From contig JBHIBR010000156.1 in NCBI GenBank assembly GCA_046759145.1, positions 1 to 5,181 of the forward strand: a DNA stretch of 5,181 bases. The letters run 5' to 3'. Of this stretch, positions 4,411 through 5,181 are shown piece after piece (position 1 is the first letter of the stretch; each line of letters opens with the position of its first letter). The notes beneath the pieces are model-generated. The model made no database searches. It saw only the letters and a program-made list of their open reading frames with translations, and was not told the DNA's origin. The position numbers and the translations under genes are program-made. The DNA comes from JBHIBR01 sp046759145 [NCBI: Nitrospinota bacterium]. Lineage in GTDB: Bacteria; UBA8248.

Positions 4411-5181
4411 ATGCCGATGGACCTCACCCGCGAACTCGCAGAACGCGTGGTCGCCACCCGTTTTGAGGACATCCCCCCCTCCGCGGTGGAAGCCGCCCGG
4501 CGTGTGCTGATCGACGGCCTGGCGGTCATGCTGGCTGGCGCGCGAGACCCTGCGGGCGTGGGCCAGCGGATCACCGAGTACGCCCGGTCCCAGGGAGGGG
4601 CTCCCGAGGCCGGGGTGGTCTCGGGGGGATTTCGCACCTCCGCCTCCCTCGCCGCCTTCGCCAACGGCACCTTTGCCCATGCCCTCGACTTCGACGACAC
4701 CACCCCTCCGGTCAACCATCCGGGCTCCTCCGCCATCCCCGCCGCCCTCGCCCTGGCCGAGCGGGAGGAGAGGGAGGGGAGGGGGCTCCTCACCGCCGTG
4801 GTCGTGGGCTACGAGGTGCAGGGCCGGCTGCGCCTCGCCGCGGGGGAAGTGCCGAGCGGGGAGGGATTCCACAAGCCGGGCGTGTTCGGCCTGATGGGCG
4901 CGGTGGCGGCGGCGGGCAAGACCCTCGCCCTTGAAGCCAGCTCCCTCTGCCACGCCTTCGGGATAGCGGGCTCGCGGGCCGGGAGCCTTGCCTCCAACAC
5001 CGGGACCATGACCAAACCCACCCACGCCGGCCACGCCGCCCGGATGGGGGTGGAGTGCGCCGAGCTTGCCGCCCTCGGCTGGACGGCCCACCCCGACATC
5101 TTCGGGAGGGGGAGATACGGGGAGTGCTTCTTCCCGGGTGAGGCCGACATGAGCCTCCTCCTCAAGGACTTCGCCGCCCCC
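4411..5181 (+). CDS. MmgE/PrpD-family protein, N-terminal 257 residues
   Basis: The frame is open from the ATG at 4411 to the right edge, giving 257 of the usual ~450 residues. MmgE/PrpD proteins include 2-methylcitrate dehydratase (PrpD), cis-aconitate decarboxylase and related lyases or epimerases acting on small carboxylic acids. All-helical N-terminal family motifs are clear: LIDGLAVMLAG (33-43), NGTFAHALDFDDT (85-97), FHKPGVFGLMGAVAAAGK (153-170) and TKPTHAGHAARMG (201-213). Asp93, Thr97, His103, His154 and Lys202 align with active-site positions I recall from human cis-aconitate decarboxylase (Asp93, Thr97, His103, His159, Lys207), so an active enzyme is likely, but the substrate cannot be read from this half. 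GGAGGG lies just upstream of the first ATG; a second in-frame ATG at 4417 is possible. The gene is transcribed away from fmt, and its functional partners must lie beyond the right edge. Confidence 0.93.
   Translation, partial: MPMDLTRELAERVVATRFEDIPPSAVEAARRVLIDGLAVMLAGARDPAGVGQRITEYARSQGGAPEAGVVSGGFRTSASLAAFANGTFAHALDFDDTTPPVNHPGSSAIPAALALAEREEREGRGLLTAVVVGYEVQGRLRLAAGEVPSGEGFHKPGVFGLMGAVAAAGKTLALEASSLCHAFGIAGSRAGSLASNTGTMTKPTHAGHAARMGVECAELAALGWTAHPDIFGRGRYGECFFPGEADMSLLLKDFAAP

Noticed and set aside
3213-4466. Long plus-strand open frame of about 417 codons opposite fmt, extending into the spacer
   Set aside because: Antisense to fmt, with no recognisable motif. It ends inside the MmgE/PrpD gene in a different frame, which is typical of high-GC shadow frames.
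4375-5091. Minus-strand open frame of about 238 codons opposite the MmgE/PrpD gene
   Set aside because: Gly/His-rich low-complexity shadow. The plus strand carries the clear family motifs.

Overview
The window is about 70% G+C apart from the first ~180 bases, which are about 45% by hand count. It looks like chromosomal DNA from a high-GC, free-living bacterium. The tight fmt-rsmB-PASTA-rpe order recalls deltaproteobacteria-like and other deep-branching high-GC lineages, but nothing here fixes the taxon.

Four minus-strand genes fill 4172 down to 177 with no gaps: fmt (Met-tRNA formyltransferase), rsmB (16S rRNA m5C967 methyltransferase), a membrane-anchored protein with three PASTA domains and a PrkC-like C-terminal domain but no kinase, and rpe (ribulose-phosphate 3-epimerase). 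The junctions overlap by 4, 7 and 1 bases (ATGA, ATGCTGA, TGATG), so this is almost certainly one translationally coupled operon. Firmicutes have a related order, fmt-rsmB-(rlmN)-prpC-prkC-rsgA-rpe. Here the stand-alone PASTA protein occupies the place of the PASTA kinase PrkC, and the phosphatase and kinase domain are absent.

Downstream of rpe on the minus strand, an 86-base AT-richer spacer carries an extended -10 promoter and a good Shine-Dalgarno. These precede the first 30 codons of a gene whose N-terminus (IHIIWDNSNIWLGG) looks like a NYN/PIN-type nuclease. It leaves the window at base 1.

On the right, a 238-base spacer (4173-4410) separates fmt from a divergent plus-strand MmgE/PrpD-family gene that runs off the right edge. 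The spacer holds several strong palindromes, a plausible plus-strand promoter and a hairpin touching the fmt ribosome-binding site.

The oddest feature is a 15-bp tandem repeat, CGGTCCACCGAACGN on the plus strand, present six times in two arrays inside fmt. Four copies sit in a loop of the C-terminal domain and two form the extreme C-terminus, ending at the rsmB start codon. All six are read in one frame as RSVDR on the minus strand.
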